Shown: positions 1 through 10,310 of the stretch, piece by piece
Layout of the letters: each line of letters begins with the position of its first letter
Numbering within the stretch: the first letter of the stretch is position 1
Assembly: GCA_029834535.1 (NCBI GenBank)
Contig: JAQMWT010000114.1
Location: 1-64,000, forward strand
Direction: 5' to 3'
Source: Chrysophaeum taylorii
Taxonomy: Eukaryota; Sar; Pelagophyceae; Pelagomonadales; Pelagomonadaceae
DNA length: 64,000 nt
Notes under the pieces: generated by a model
Database searches by the model: none
What the model saw: the letters and a program-made list of their open reading frames with translations, nothing else
Told to the model about the DNA's origin: nothing
Made by a program: the position numbers and the translations under genes

Positions 1-37
1 AGGAGGTACGGACCCTATATCAAATTTTCTATCTCTA
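1..37 (-). mobile_element. Outer end of a short copia-type LTR (CopS)
   Basis: The first 37 bases are the reverse complement of the LTR start seen at 16324-16360 (TAGAGATAGAAAAT...). The window therefore opens inside a CopS LTR that abuts the left MULE-like copy. The same MULE/LTR junction is present in the right arm, which ties the two arms together as one duplicated segment. Only the start of the LTR is in the window. Confidence 0.75.
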
Positions 38-841
38 GTATCCGTCTTCGTGGGCTAGCCAGCGACCCCGAGGCGAGGGTGATGTATGCTCGATGATGTC
101 ATTGATGTCAAGGCACCGGGTACGTCGCCCCACTCTTGGTCTAGCTTTGTGCCGGCCTCCTCGCCGATGCATCTCCAGCTCGAGCGCCAGGACCTCGTGC
201 CTGTCCATTGAAAGTATTTTGCTTTGGAGAACCCGGATGGACCTGACGCCAGGGCGACGCGGAGGTAGCGAAAGCAAAGTTGACCGTTCCCGAAGCCAGG
301 TCCGTCCTAGGCGCAGGTCAAATTGATACTCGCAAACTCGGCCCTTGGACCTTGTGGGGTCGGGCTGGCGGCGGCGGCGCCAACGAAGCCTATTTGTGCG
401 GCGGGGGGCAACGAAACCACCGAAGGGGCACTAAAACGCTGGGTGCGGGTGGTGCTTTCGAGAATGGGCGGGAGGTACTTTTCGGCTGTAAGCGACCCCG
501 TCTCAGTAAATCTAGTGACGGAAATCAGAGTCTGCCGCGGTCAAACGGTTAGCAACGTCACAGGGTACCGAGGTGCTGGGAGTAGTGGATTTTGGCGTTT
601 TGCTGGCGGCGAAGAAAGCTTGCGATAGCCCGGAGATGTTATGGGGAAGCACTTCAGAAGTGAGGGCGTGATAGAGAGAGACGGGGCGTTGCGAGGTCTT
701 GGCGACGTTTTAAATACTTGGGTGTTGAGCATGCGCACTTCCTTGGAAAGTGGAACGCAGCACCAGGCAGGCTATCGGGCCTTTGCACCGAGCACGAGCC
801 ACACAACGGAGCTGAGAATGAAAGGCGCAAGCGCGGGCGTG

Positions 842-2030
842 CTAAACGTAGGCACCATGGTTGCCCTCGGCGTCGTTGTCGCCGCGGTCGTCGTCGCTGC
901 TGTCGTCGTTGAGGGTACCAGCAAATTGCTGGAAGGGCACTCCGCTGTTGCGTGGCCCTGGTCTTTACAGAGACGGCAATAACGCACCCTAGTGCGCTTC
1001 TGCCAGCCATCCTCACGAGCGGAGTGGATCCGGGCGCCGGGGTTCTTGGAGGGGCGTCCCTTTGGTGGGCGTATAGCAACCGGGAAGAGGATCGAGAGGA
1101 CCCGGGAAGCTCGGAGATCTCAGCGGACGACGGAAGGTGGAAGTCGACGTCCTGAAAGAGCTCCCGCCAGTGCTGGGTTGTGAGTTTTCGAAACAAATCG
1201 CCAAATTTCGTGCTGGCCGCACTTGTCCGATAGCTCGAGCCCCGTGATAGCAGGGAGGCCGGATCGATGGTAACAGCAGTCACCTCCGGCGGCCCCGTCG
1301 CATTCGCACTGAAAATTATCTTGTGGACTTTCGATTGATCCACCTTGCTCCGGACGCGGGCCTCTACCTTAGTCTCGGCGTCAATCCACGAGACGCCGGG
1401 GTATATTCGCATGGCTTCTGTGATGATCCTGGCGAGCGCTCCTCAACGCGCGGCGGAAGCGCCCGGACACAACTATCCGCCGCTGCTTTGTCATGGAGGA
1501 ATTTCTGGCGCTGCGCAAAAGTTCTGTCATGAGGATCACCGAGGGCACGCCGATCGAACCTGACGGGAATGTCAGATCAGATGACTGCACGCTCGCGATT
1601 TGACAGATGGAATGCGACGCGACTTACATTATATTTATCGTCAGCGTTGTTCGATGACTCGACGGCCTGGCTTGTGACCTTTCCGTGTCCTTGATCCCAG
1701 CGTAGGTGGGAATGATGTTCTCTTTCTTGCGATCATTTCCGAGAGGGTATTCTTTCGCGGGATCGGACATGCGTTCCCAGATATTGTCGACTTTCCTCTT
1801 CGAGGGCGCACGGACACACAGCCAGAATCGGGCCACGTCAAGGAATTCGACCTGGCCATTTGTTGTAATTTCGGCGCCAAGTGCTTCGGGTCGAGCATGG
1901 CGTTCGTTTCGTTGCATTCCTTCTTATGGGCTGTGAACGTGCAGCACAGCTTCGCGAGTGCTCCGTGTGGTTTCGCAAGACGAAGCGGCCGGTTGTCGGG
2001 GAACGCCGGTATATCTCGACGAAAGGACAC
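842..2030 (-). pseudogene. MULE-like transposase C-terminal region, broken copy
   Basis: This is the counterpart of the right-arm gene at 14305-15506. The exon structure is conserved: a 68-base intron occupies 1560-1627 on the minus strand (GTAAGT donor, CAG acceptor). The zinc knuckle (CRLCKDQGHATAEC) is readable near 950-990. The SWIM finger near 1235-1285 is out of frame, because this arm has lost single bases there compared with the right arm. It would therefore not give a working protein. What remains of the family is the region after the catalytic domain. Confidence 0.7.
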
Positions 2031-2159
2031 TCGTCTTGGGCCTCCACGCCTGGCGTCGCCGCCCTAACACCACGCCGGGCATTCTTGCTGGCGCGAGCTC
2101 ATGCCGTCTCTGCCGCACCGCAAACCAAACAGAGGACGTCGTGCTTGCATTCGCGAGCT

Positions 2160-2800
2160 TCGAGCACGGTGCCAAATTTAGCCGATCGACCGCGCGCATT
2201 GTTCGGCCTGCCACTGAAACTCGAACGACGCTGCCCCGTCGCTCCCGGTCTCACTACCCACAACCAGCTCGCACGCGAGGAGCAGGTCGTAAATGCGCAG
2301 AGGCTCCCAGATAACGCCGCGTTCTTTCGCGAAGAGGTGCCAGTTTTTCTCCTCTACACGCCGCTCGTACGCCGCCTTCGATGCGCTTCGAGCCCGATTA
2401 ATTTCCGACGCATTTACTTTCTTTTTTCAACGTGGCGCTTCTTCTCGCAGTATTCGTCAGCGTCGTGGTTGCTAAATGTCGCGTCCATTCCGCTTCCATG
2501 CACCATCAGAATCATCGATATCCGACTCAGCCTCGACCGTGGACATGGGCACTGAGCGAGCCTCGCACGACGAGCCGACAGGAGGAGGCGGCGTCGCTCC
2601 GAAGTAGTTGCGAAGCGTTCGTAACGCTTTGTTCAGCCGCTGCATCGTCATGCGCCCGCTGGTCTCGCCATTTGTCCCCGTGCCGCGCGAGGTCGCGGAA
2701 CAATGCTTGCGCCTGCGCGCGGGGCGGAGACGTCGAAACTTTCGAAGTCATGTTACTGCGACGGGACGCATCTTTTAAGACATTTTCTCGCGCCTAAGAC
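2160..2800 (-). pseudogene. MULE-like transposase N-terminal region, broken copy
   Basis: This matches 13617-14236 in the right arm. The stretch reading ...ASKAAYERRVEEKNWHLFAK and on through GVIWEPLRIYD stays in one frame here, whereas the right arm slips frame at that place. Conversely, this arm loses frame just after the FEFQWQAEQ segment, where the right arm stays open. Neither arm alone is intact. The region is rich in basic residues followed by a Cys-rich segment, which in MULE proteins would be a DNA-binding N-terminus. That role is inference. Confidence 0.45.
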
Positions 2801-3164
2801 CGTCACGGCGTCGGAAGCTTTCAGTATACGCGCTATGACGCGCTCCTTCGCCTCGCCGACTGACTCCTCCGACTCCCGACTCCCATGGGACTCCCGACTC
2901 CCATGGCAGCGGTTACAGCGCAGCCGCTCCTGAATCGGTTTGGGCCTGTGGTGGTGGCGATGGTGGAATCGGTGATTCCTCAAACGTTTGCGGCCGCGAC
3001 CGCGACAATGGCGGCGACGACGGCGATGGTGGAATAGGTGACTCCTGTAGGGTCTGCGTCCTCGCCCGCGACGGCGTAGACGCCATCGGCTGACGAAGAA
3101 GTTTCCGTTGGCTCTTCGCCGAACTAAACGGCCTAAAGGACTTTCGACTAATCAACCGCCACTT

Positions 3165-3362
3165 TTTTATAGGTCGCCCCCAAATTCGACGCATGGTTTA
3201 AGGTCGCCCCCAAAACGTCCACTTTTTTAAGGCGGCCCCAAAATCACCACTTTTTTGTTGAGGTCGCCCCCAAATCACCACTTTTCTACGGTCGCCCCCA
3301 AAAACAACATGTTTATAGGTCGCCCCCAAAAACACTATGTTTTAGGTCGCCCCCAACACATA
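3165..3362 (-). repeat. G-tract tandem array, left arm
   Basis: About seven degenerate units of roughly 25-35 bases, each carrying GGGGGCGACC on the minus strand followed by an A/T-rich stretch. Most G runs here are 5 long and one is 4. The array lies between two coding remnants of the MULE-like element, possibly in an intron or spacer. The partner array is 12938-13150. Confidence 0.8.
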
Positions 3363-3467
3363 TAGAATCCAGCGTTGTCGCCCCACTAATAGCCAAATCA
3401 CCCTAAGAAGATCATGGTCCTACGACGAAAACTAGTCGCTTACCCTGGTGACCGCAATGTCGTTAAA

Positions 3468-4109
3468 CTAGCCCTTCCTCTTTACCACTACCATTGCTCG
3501 GACGTCGCCAATGCCGTACCAGCCACAGCGAAGCCTCCCAATAAGAGTCACGCCTGCCCGTCGCGACCCTCCTCGTTCTCTCGCTCCTGTGGAGTCGTCC
3601 GTAAACACTCCCCCTAACTCCAGTCGCAGGAAGCCGGACCGCGAGGATATTACACGCCTACTTTCTAATTCCGCCTCCGCGATGAAAGCTGAACTCGCTT
3701 CACCGGCGACTTTCGCCGACGTCCTCAATTTTAGCTTCGAGGAGGTCAGGGCTGTGTTTTGGGACCGCGGCATCGGGGCTCTCTGGGTCGGCGTTGTATT
3801 TCTCGAACGCCGCGCGGACCCCGCCAATCTGGAGGTTGGATAGAATGAGGGACGCGCCGAGATCGTTGGCTCGCGCCCTCGACTGCTGGAACGCGGCCTG
3901 CTCGGAGCCGGTGACGCTGACCTCGAGGCGCCTAAGTTGGATTGGAGATTGGTTGAACGCTCAGGAGCGAGGTTGGACAGACGGCAGGAACGCCACTCGG
4001 CTGCGGAGACAAAGTGGGGATGGGCTCCGCCGTCGGTAGCTCGCTCGGCAATGATTACGCCATCTTCGTCGAGCGCCAGCCATGCGCCAGCCAGACGTGA
4101 CAGACGCAC
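3468..4109 (-). pseudogene. Uncharacterised MULE-associated coding remnant, left arm
   Basis: Mirror of 12180-12824. A 213-codon open frame is present, but codon-like content switches between frames. The product most protein-like in the right arm (LILSNLQIGGVRAAFEKYNA...) follows a plausible splice acceptor (CTTAG). I do not recognise the protein. It is Arg/Ser-rich and could be an accessory ORF or the transposase N-terminus. Confidence 0.3.
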
Positions 4110-4424
4110 ATTGAACTTCCCGTTTATGTTATCCGTTTAGTGTCGAACGTACTGACAGACCGAGCTGGCGACGACGGTTTCGCCAACGCAAGAAATCAGC
4201 CGAAGAGCTATGATTAAACCCTTCTCTTCTAGAGGGTAGTTTTCAACCAAAGGCTGGTGATAATGGGATTTATTTTGGCGGATGATGTGGCACCACAACA
4301 GTGTGGTGCAACAGTGTGGCGCAACGAGGCACGGGAGGTCTTCCGTACCGGCGGGGCAGCGAGGCTGAGGTCGGCGGCGCGAGGCGGATACCGCAAGCGC
4401 CGTTCTGCGCGGCGAGACGCTGGC

Positions 4425-4691
4425 AGGGTCGGATAAGAAAGTTCGTACGAGCCGTTAACTATGTTTCAGTTTGTACTAAGACATACTCAACGGATCGCTG
4501 AACTATGTTCATTTGTACTCAAGCAGTATGTGCCGCCACGCCGCGAGATCGTCGCGATGGAACTAGACCCCATAGTGAAGTCGGCATCCTAAGTCGGCAT
4601 CCTTTCGTCCCCTCACGCAAAAAAGGAAAAAGCCACGCGTTGTAGGACCCGTGTTGCGGCGCGGGCTAGTCTCGTTTTCTTATCCGACCCT
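4425..4691 (-). mobile_element. MITE with AGGGTCGGATAAGAAA inverted ends, copy 1
   Basis: The terminal inverted repeats are AGGGTCGGATAAGAAA at one end and its complement at the other. It sits inside the left MULE arm. The same element occurs at 11585-11855 (right arm) and independently inside a copia element at 33406-33659, which defines its limits. There is no coding capacity. Internally, two similar motifs (GTACAAATGAACATAG and GTACAAACTGAAACATAG) form an imprecise repeat. Confidence 0.75.
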
Positions 4692-4989
4692 AAAACTTTT
4701 GCTGCGTCACGTACCTTGGTGGTGTCGTCCTTGGCCACACTGCACTGGCGAGCCGCTGGAATGGAAATTCTTGATGAAGCCCGGGACGCGCATCCGACAG
4801 CAACCTTGTCGACTGGCATGCTTTCTTATCGACCTCGCCTCTCAAAGGCGGCGATGGCGTCGGTGTTTTCACGTTGAAGCCATTAAAGGCGTCGAGCGTC
4901 GGTCGGAAGCTGGCGAGACTTTTCCAGATGTTGGAGGATCTTAGGGAAAGAAGTGTTTGAGGATGATGTGAGGATCACTGTAAGAGTTG

Positions 4990-5666
4990 TGAGTAGAACA
5001 TAGTAATGGAACTCTGGAGTCTTGTTAAAGAAGGCTGTAGGAATAGGCGAAGGTTGAGTGTTGTAGAATCGTAAAAATCACGTGATCTGGTCATGAGATG
5101 GTATCACTGTTATAGTGTGCGACATAAACAAGCTCACACAATGTTTATAAATTGTATTATGTTCCAGTGGAATAGCATTTGCGATGATATCACAGCGATC
5201 GGTCAGGGGCACACACCAGAGGCAAATCCTTGGTACTGTGAGTTATTGGCGCTTTGCGCACGAGTAGTGTCGAATGCGTTCGAGTCCCTCCACCAGCTGC
5301 AAATCCACAATGGAGTGTGTGAGTATATAATAGTGAACTTTGGCACCCATCTTCCTGCTGGTAGAAGCCCAAAGAATCGTGAAATGCACACTAGAGGTAT
5401 TTGGTCGATGTGCTTTTCCAGGACCGGATCGTGAATACAGGAGAGGTATATGAAACAGTGCTTAACTAGACGGCGTGTCGTCTTATGGGTCCCACCGTGT
5501 GTTAAAAGCGTAGGTTCGCCAAAGCATGTTGTGTGTTTGGTATTTAGAAGAGGATTTAGAAACTGTTATGTCTCCGCCTGTATGTCTTCCACCAGTGATG
5601 TAAGTGATGGATGAAGTAGAGGATTTATTTAAGAATAACGTGTGAGATGGTTGGTTAGATTCGATA
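4990..5666 (-). pseudogene. CopL pre-integrase/integrase start, strongly decayed (fossil)
   Basis: Blocks such as GAACATAGTAATGGAACTCT and the TTTAGAAGAGG / CTGTTATGTCTCCGCC segment align with 31600-32400 of element L3, where the gag-pre-integrase and integrase regions are readable. Between these blocks the sequence is diverged and shortened. It is broken in several places. Confidence 0.55.
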
Positions 5667-5676
5667 GTTGTAATAC

Positions 5677-6038
5677 CCCTTACCCTGATCGCCGACTGCG
5701 GTTGCGATGGAGGACGGTGCCTCATGAATCCTGAGCCTTGCGAGGGCATCCGCCCTCCCGGCGTAGGTTGGCACCTATTCGCCTCCCGGGCGGGCCGGTT
5801 GGCAGCCGGAACGTTCGCAGTGGGACGGGGTATGGCCGGGGGGCGAAGACGGAAGGTTATCGACGAGTTGGTTGTCAGTCACATCGCGGTCTCCTCGTCG
5901 CATGGCGACAAGCTTGATGGTCACTCTCCGCCGACCGACCTTTCGGCGCTCCTCGTCTACAGGCCCGTGATTCCGGACTGGCACCTGTCGGTCCGGCCTG
6001 GCTCCCATGCTCGGGAGAGGTCTGAAGTTAGTTAGTTA
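5677..6038 (+). mobile_element. SINE-like element, copy 1 (full length)
   Basis: Starts CCCCTTACCCTGATCGCC and ends in a GTTA/TTAG repeat tail. It is flanked by a target duplication GTTGTAATAC (5667-5676 and 6039-6048). The uninterrupted host site can be read at 32454-32464 in another copia copy. Two further copies share the same 5' start (23116, 32504), which favours a true SINE over random LINE 3' ends. No clear tRNA-type A and B boxes were found, so the promoter origin is unknown. The open frames inside it are probably chance. Confidence 0.85.
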
Positions 6039-7066
6039 GTTGTAATACGAAAGGACACAGGTAATGTGATGGATTTAGGGAATAATCGTCCCATAATATT
6101 ATAGAGGAGCACAAAAGCTTTGAGTTCAATAGGGGATCTCATGCAAGCAAGTGGTTTTCTTGAATTAGTCAAGAATCCCAGACGAAAGTTAGAAATGCCC
6201 TCCATTTCATCTTGACTGGGATGTTCGACTGTTTTATTAGAGTGCAGACGAAGGAACAACATAGTTAAGGTTTCAAGCTCAGTCACAGTTAAGCGCACGG
6301 ATCCTGTACGACTGAAAATATTGTAGGTTTTAGGTGTGGACACAAATGGTATGTCAGGAAAGACCTGCGTCCAAGGTTCGTCGACTATTAACTTGCGACT
6401 GATGGAGTTAGCGTGGTCTGCAATATCCAGAAAGGAAGTGACTCGTTTATTAGGCCATGAAAGCAGATCAAGAGGGCCGGTGTTATATTTGCGTGCGACG
6501 AGGATCCATCTTTCTCTGGCTTGATAATCTCCACATAAATAGCATGGAAATCGGTCACATATGTCCACCGTATAGTGCATCGTTGAGAAGATGAGATTGG
6601 CAACTCGTATATGATCTTCGTATGATGCGGAGTGTGGTGGAGTCATTTCCATGAAGAGAACGAGCGGCTTTAAAAGCTCAAGTACACTTAGAGCACTTGG
6701 GAACAAAGAATCATCCATATCGCGCTCGAAGGTGGAAATGGATCTCCCATTGATTATGTTGCGATTTGTGCATGGTGATGTCAATTCCACTATGTCAGTG
6801 TAATATCGTGCACGTTCAACGTCCGATGCTCGATGGAGATATGTCAAAAACTTAGGTAAGGATGGGAAAACTTCGATGGAATTACCAAAACGTCTTCGTA
6901 GCATGTGCGTGATATTGTCGTCGCTCTCAACAAGAACTTTAACGTTGATGTTGATTTGCAAGTCATTAGAAGCGCAAGCCAAGAATGCAGGAGTGGACAT
7001 CCCAGAGCAAAGTAAAGTTACTGTAGGTATTCGTGGGCTAGGAGATGAAGTTACTGTATGGAGCAA
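6032..7066 (-). CDS. DNMT-like C5 cytosine methyltransferase domain of CopL L1
   Basis: A 344-residue open frame in a fossil copia element, between protease and integrase. Visible cytosine-5 methyltransferase landmarks are: an AdoMet-binding motif I-like segment (VTLLCSGMSTPAF, residues 17-29) followed by an acidic VESDD; a motif IV-like SPC (97-99) holding the candidate catalytic cysteine; a motif VI position reading MEMTPP (139-144) instead of the usual ENV; and a motif VIII-like YQARERWILV (181-190). The fold assignment is from these motifs only. Known C5-MTases methylate cytosine in DNA. Whether this one was active is unknown. The last few codons run into the SINE duplication. Confidence 0.75.
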   Translation of the reverse strand: MLHTVTSSPSPRIPTVTLLCSGMSTPAFLACASNDLQININVKVLVESDDNITHMLRRRFGNSIEVFPSLPKFLTYLHRASDVERARYYTDIVELTSPCTNRNIINGRSISTFERDMDDSLFPSALSVLELLKPLVLFMEMTPPHSASYEDHIRVANLIFSTMHYTVDICDRFPCYLCGDYQARERWILVARKYNTGPLDLLSWPNKRVTSFLDIADHANSISRKLIVDEPWTQVFPDIPFVSTPKTYNIFSRTGSVRLTVTELETLTMLFLRLHSNKTVEHPSQDEMEGISNFRLGFLTNSRKPLACMRSPIELKAFVLLYNIMGRLFPKSITLPVSFRITTN

Positions 7067-7084
7067 ACGTGTTGTAACCTTGCG

Positions 7085-9829
7085 TCATACAGGAGGTGGG
7101 AAATGCTTGCGTATGTAAGGCAGCTGCGAATGCATTGACTCCAGGATGGTTTTAAGCCATGGGACGTAAATTGCTCGTTCCATGAGGGTGGAATATAGTT
7201 TGAGCATTTCGCGTTGTTCATTAAAAGCACATAGTCTGAACTGTAGTGAGCGAAGTTCCATTTTACGCGCTTTTGCTTGTTGTAGCGAGTAAATTGGTAG
7301 AGTTGGCAACAGGTTACTGAGTCTAAACAAAGTAATCTTGACATTATCATCAATTTTACTCTGGATAGATGATTGTCCTTTAAATTCAACTCCATAAAGG
7401 TGTATACCAAGTTTATCTTCTCCCCATTGAGTCATACTGATGATGTGCAGATCGGGATCGTTATGGTCGTTTTGCTTGGGTAGGAAAAGCGCAACGTCTA
7501 GCTTTACATATCCCACATTTGGATGCTTTGGCAGAGCGGGAATGACGGTCCTTATAATCATAGCATGTGTGATTCTCTGCGTATCCGTAGCAGTCTGGAT
7601 AGCAGGTGATAAAGACTCGGGTAGCTTTACGATGTGGATAGGATCAGCATAACGTTTAAAGTTAATTACATGTTGAGAAGCACATGTGTCAGCATATCCT
7701 GGCGTAGTCATTAGCGGCAAATTGTACTCGTTGTACAGTTTAAGCATTGTTGCATAACAGGCATGTGTTGAGCTTTGACCAAACACGTACTGTGTCATGA
7801 AACTTTGCGTTTGTTCGGAAGGCACAACGACGAGTGTAAAACCAGTATTTAATTTTGGTAGCAACACAGGGGGATCTGTACCATCTTCATTATCTTCATT
7901 GGTAAAATTACTGGGGAGCTCAGAGTGCGAAGAAGTTTCCCGAGCTTGACGACGAACAATAGCATTCTGAGCTTTAGCATTTATGTGCTGCAATAGCGGC
8001 TGAGGGATGTTATCGATTTCATCATCTTTAATGGACAGGAAAGTGTGGAACATTTTCTCTGTATCAGCAGTCCCCCTCTGCTCCGCATCACTGGGGGACG
8101 CTTCAGGAGCAGATGTTTCAGTTTGATACTTTTCTTCTGAAACAAGAGATTCCTTATCGGCTTCCAAGAGGTTCGATATGGTATTGGACATAGTATCAAC
8201 TCGAGATAAGTAGAGATGAACCTGGGTGGCTTCATCAGGATCTAAGGACTGTGTCGAAGCTTGAGAAGCGGCTGTCCAGAGGGTACTCAATAAGCTTTTC
8301 ATTTCCCCCTGTACCATTTTAGAGTCGGTGGAAGGATTGGGATTCGCTTCCTGCAATTTACCAAACAGGTGGCGAAGACGATCAACTTGATAAGTAGCCC
8401 GGTCCATAAGAGACATATTAGAGCGTGCATTGCGGTTAGAGGAAGATGAGTAGACAGGACGATCGAAGCTGGTACCTTTGACGTTATAATTTGAGGGTGA
8501 ACGATAGTACGACGTGTCACGGGGTGAGATTGTCGATGCTTTATCTTTTGCATTACGAAGCTTACGAGCGTTGAAGCCAGACTGTCCAGCTACAGTGGCT
8601 AACAACGAGTAAGCGTTGTTTAGAGAGCCGTGGGATTGATGAATAGTATCCATCAATAATACCTTAGGTGGCTTGGTAGCGGTAGTACCAGGGATGTAAG
8701 GGATCCAAGAAGCGGGTTTATCCAAGCGTCGGTTAGAAGAAAACCTTGTCTCATTATATATCTTTAACAAGAATTCCAATAGTGGACGAACGTCGTTAGG
8801 ATCAACTAGCTTTAACAATTCGGGATCGTGACTCGAGTTGTTACTAGAGCGTGTCTCGTAGAGTTTACACCATTCCAATAACGATTGAGAATAGCGCCCG
8901 TGATCCGAGGGATTAGCATATAGACGGTAGATCTCCTCGTGAGCTTTAAGAGTGATTATGGAGTTATATTAAATATGATTGATGCTTCATCATTATTTAA
9001 TTGCTTTGCCTGAGATTGAAAGGCAAGGAGTTGTTCGACATATACATGGGCATACCAATTAACATTTATAGACATTCGATTAAACTGAGATTTAAGCTCA
9101 GTTACACCTGTACAAGACACTGTCTCATAGTAATGATAGGCCAAAAGCATTACAGCACGCAATTTATTGGGATGTGCAGTAATTGCACAAATTCTCTTTA
9201 GTTGAGGCCACATAGCGAGAGCGGGCTTTTCCTGGGACTCGAGGATAAAGAATGTGTACAAGAAACCAGCATAAGCTTCGCAGTGTTTGATCCAATCGGC
9301 ATTAGAGAGACCTGTAAAGGATATGTTAGTTAAAGATGAATCATACACAATTGATTTAGGAAATCGGGTACCTAATAAAGTGAGGACATGTTTAACATCC
9401 TCATTTAATTCAGGACGGACAAGGTTGTACGACTCTTGGTAGTAAAGTCGTTCAAGATTATTACGGGCATCAACTGTTAGTTGATAAGAAGAGTTGACGT
9501 GCCAAGTCTTTAAATGTTCGGGCAGGGCATCTTCATCAGGTAAGATTAAATCATTAATTTGTTCAGCTTTCCATTGAGCGAAGATGATATCAACTTCTTG
9601 TTCAAGAAGTTGATTATATTCCGGAGCATTCCGGGTGTAAGCTTCATATGAATCAAAGCAGAATAACGCGTCCACATATGGACTTGTCATATGCCTGCGA
9701 AGCGCTTCAATTTGCAAGCTCACCTTGGTTGAATTATCTTGGAAACGCAATCCTGCATTAATTTTATCAACGAGGATTTGTTCTTGTTTGTAGATATACG
9801 TGGTAGATATTGTTTTTTGTTTTGACGTG
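7085..9829 (-). pseudogene. gag and protease region of CopL L1 (fossil)
   Basis: The protein reads as copia gag from near 9829, continuing to a protease-like core (PGYADTCASQHV) near 7670. The fuller copy in L3 (43369-46101) shows the same order. The segment before protease has a Ser/Glu-rich, low-complexity stretch. A CCHC knuckle was not seen. Broken, with a few breaks. The DNMT frame follows directly. Confidence 0.75.
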
Positions 9830-10296
9830 ATTGTGACCTATTAAGGGATAGGTTAGAGGACTGATAGACAGATTCGACACATAAGAATGAAGGGTTTCTC
9901 AAGTGCGGGTTCTATGTACAGTACGCGATTTTAAACATGGGCTTATTGACAAGACCAAACAAATCAACATGCTATTTAAAACAAGGTGACTTGAGACTGA
10001 AGAATGGATTAGTTCTCGAGCAGTCAGTCTTTTGTTGGGGAATGGAAGTAAAAACCCGTACAAGTTTCCGCGGCTTGTATAGGAAAAATTTTGATTTCAT
10101 TAGTTATGCGAGTGCATGTGACCAGTGACCGACCCAACTCGGTCACAAACCAATTTAACTGGTGGGCACATACCGTCACACAACAAATACGTACAGTAGA
10201 CCACCGCCAAACACATTGTCGCATTGTACTTGTGATCAGGCGTAAATTGATCATTCGATTTAGACGTACAACAGTTGGGCTGACACACCTACGCAT
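9830..10296 (-). other. 5' untranslated leader of CopL L1
   Basis: About 470 bases between the primer site and gag, non-coding and conserved with L3 (46102-46571) and L5 (62113-62582). It contains TGATCA inverted pairs and a GTGACC/GGTCAC pair that could form hairpins or a dimerisation site. That role is inference. Confidence 0.6.
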
Positions 10297-10310
10297 CTGG
10301 GCCCATAACC
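10297..10310 (-). promoter_or_regulatory. Primer-binding site, half initiator tRNA-Met (L1)
   Basis: The minus strand reads GGTTATGGGCCCAG directly after the LTR. This is the exact complement of the anticodon stem-loop of eukaryotic initiator tRNA-Met (CTGGGCCCATAACC). Priming by a cleaved half of tRNA-iMet is known for Drosophila copia and yeast Ty5. Confidence 0.85.

Larger units (their letters stand above)
1..4941. repeat. Left arm of a large inverted duplication
   Basis: Read on the minus strand, this arm matches 11314-16360 nearly base for base, including a MULE-like element, an embedded MITE, a G-tract array and an abutting LTR end. Differences seen by eye are scattered substitutions, small indels and homopolymer lengths. 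The match stops on the inner side near 4941 (partner about 11314). The outer end runs off the window, so the true arm may be longer. The spacer is about 6.4 kb of copia sequence. Confidence 0.9.
38..4941 (-). mobile_element. MULE-like DNA transposon, decayed copy 1
   Basis: This is the minus-strand copy of the element described at 11280-16323. It contains, in its own 5'-3' order, a 5' coding remnant, a MITE, a second coding remnant, a G-tract tandem array, and a transposase remnant ending in a zinc knuckle. No terminal inverted repeats were recognised at the ends, and no DDE catalytic core is visible. Assignment to Mutator-like elements rests on the SWIM finger plus zinc knuckle in the right-arm copy. 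The left copy has small indels relative to the right one, so it is the more decayed in the SWIM region. Confidence 0.65.

Noticed and set aside
4425-4691. Exon of the MULE-like gene
   Set aside because: The same segment with inverted ends occurs alone in a copia element with a known empty site.
5724-6035. Protein-coding gene inside the SINE-like repeats (open on both strands)
   Set aside because: The frames recur only because the repeat recurs, start and stop at varied places, and have no protein-like motifs.
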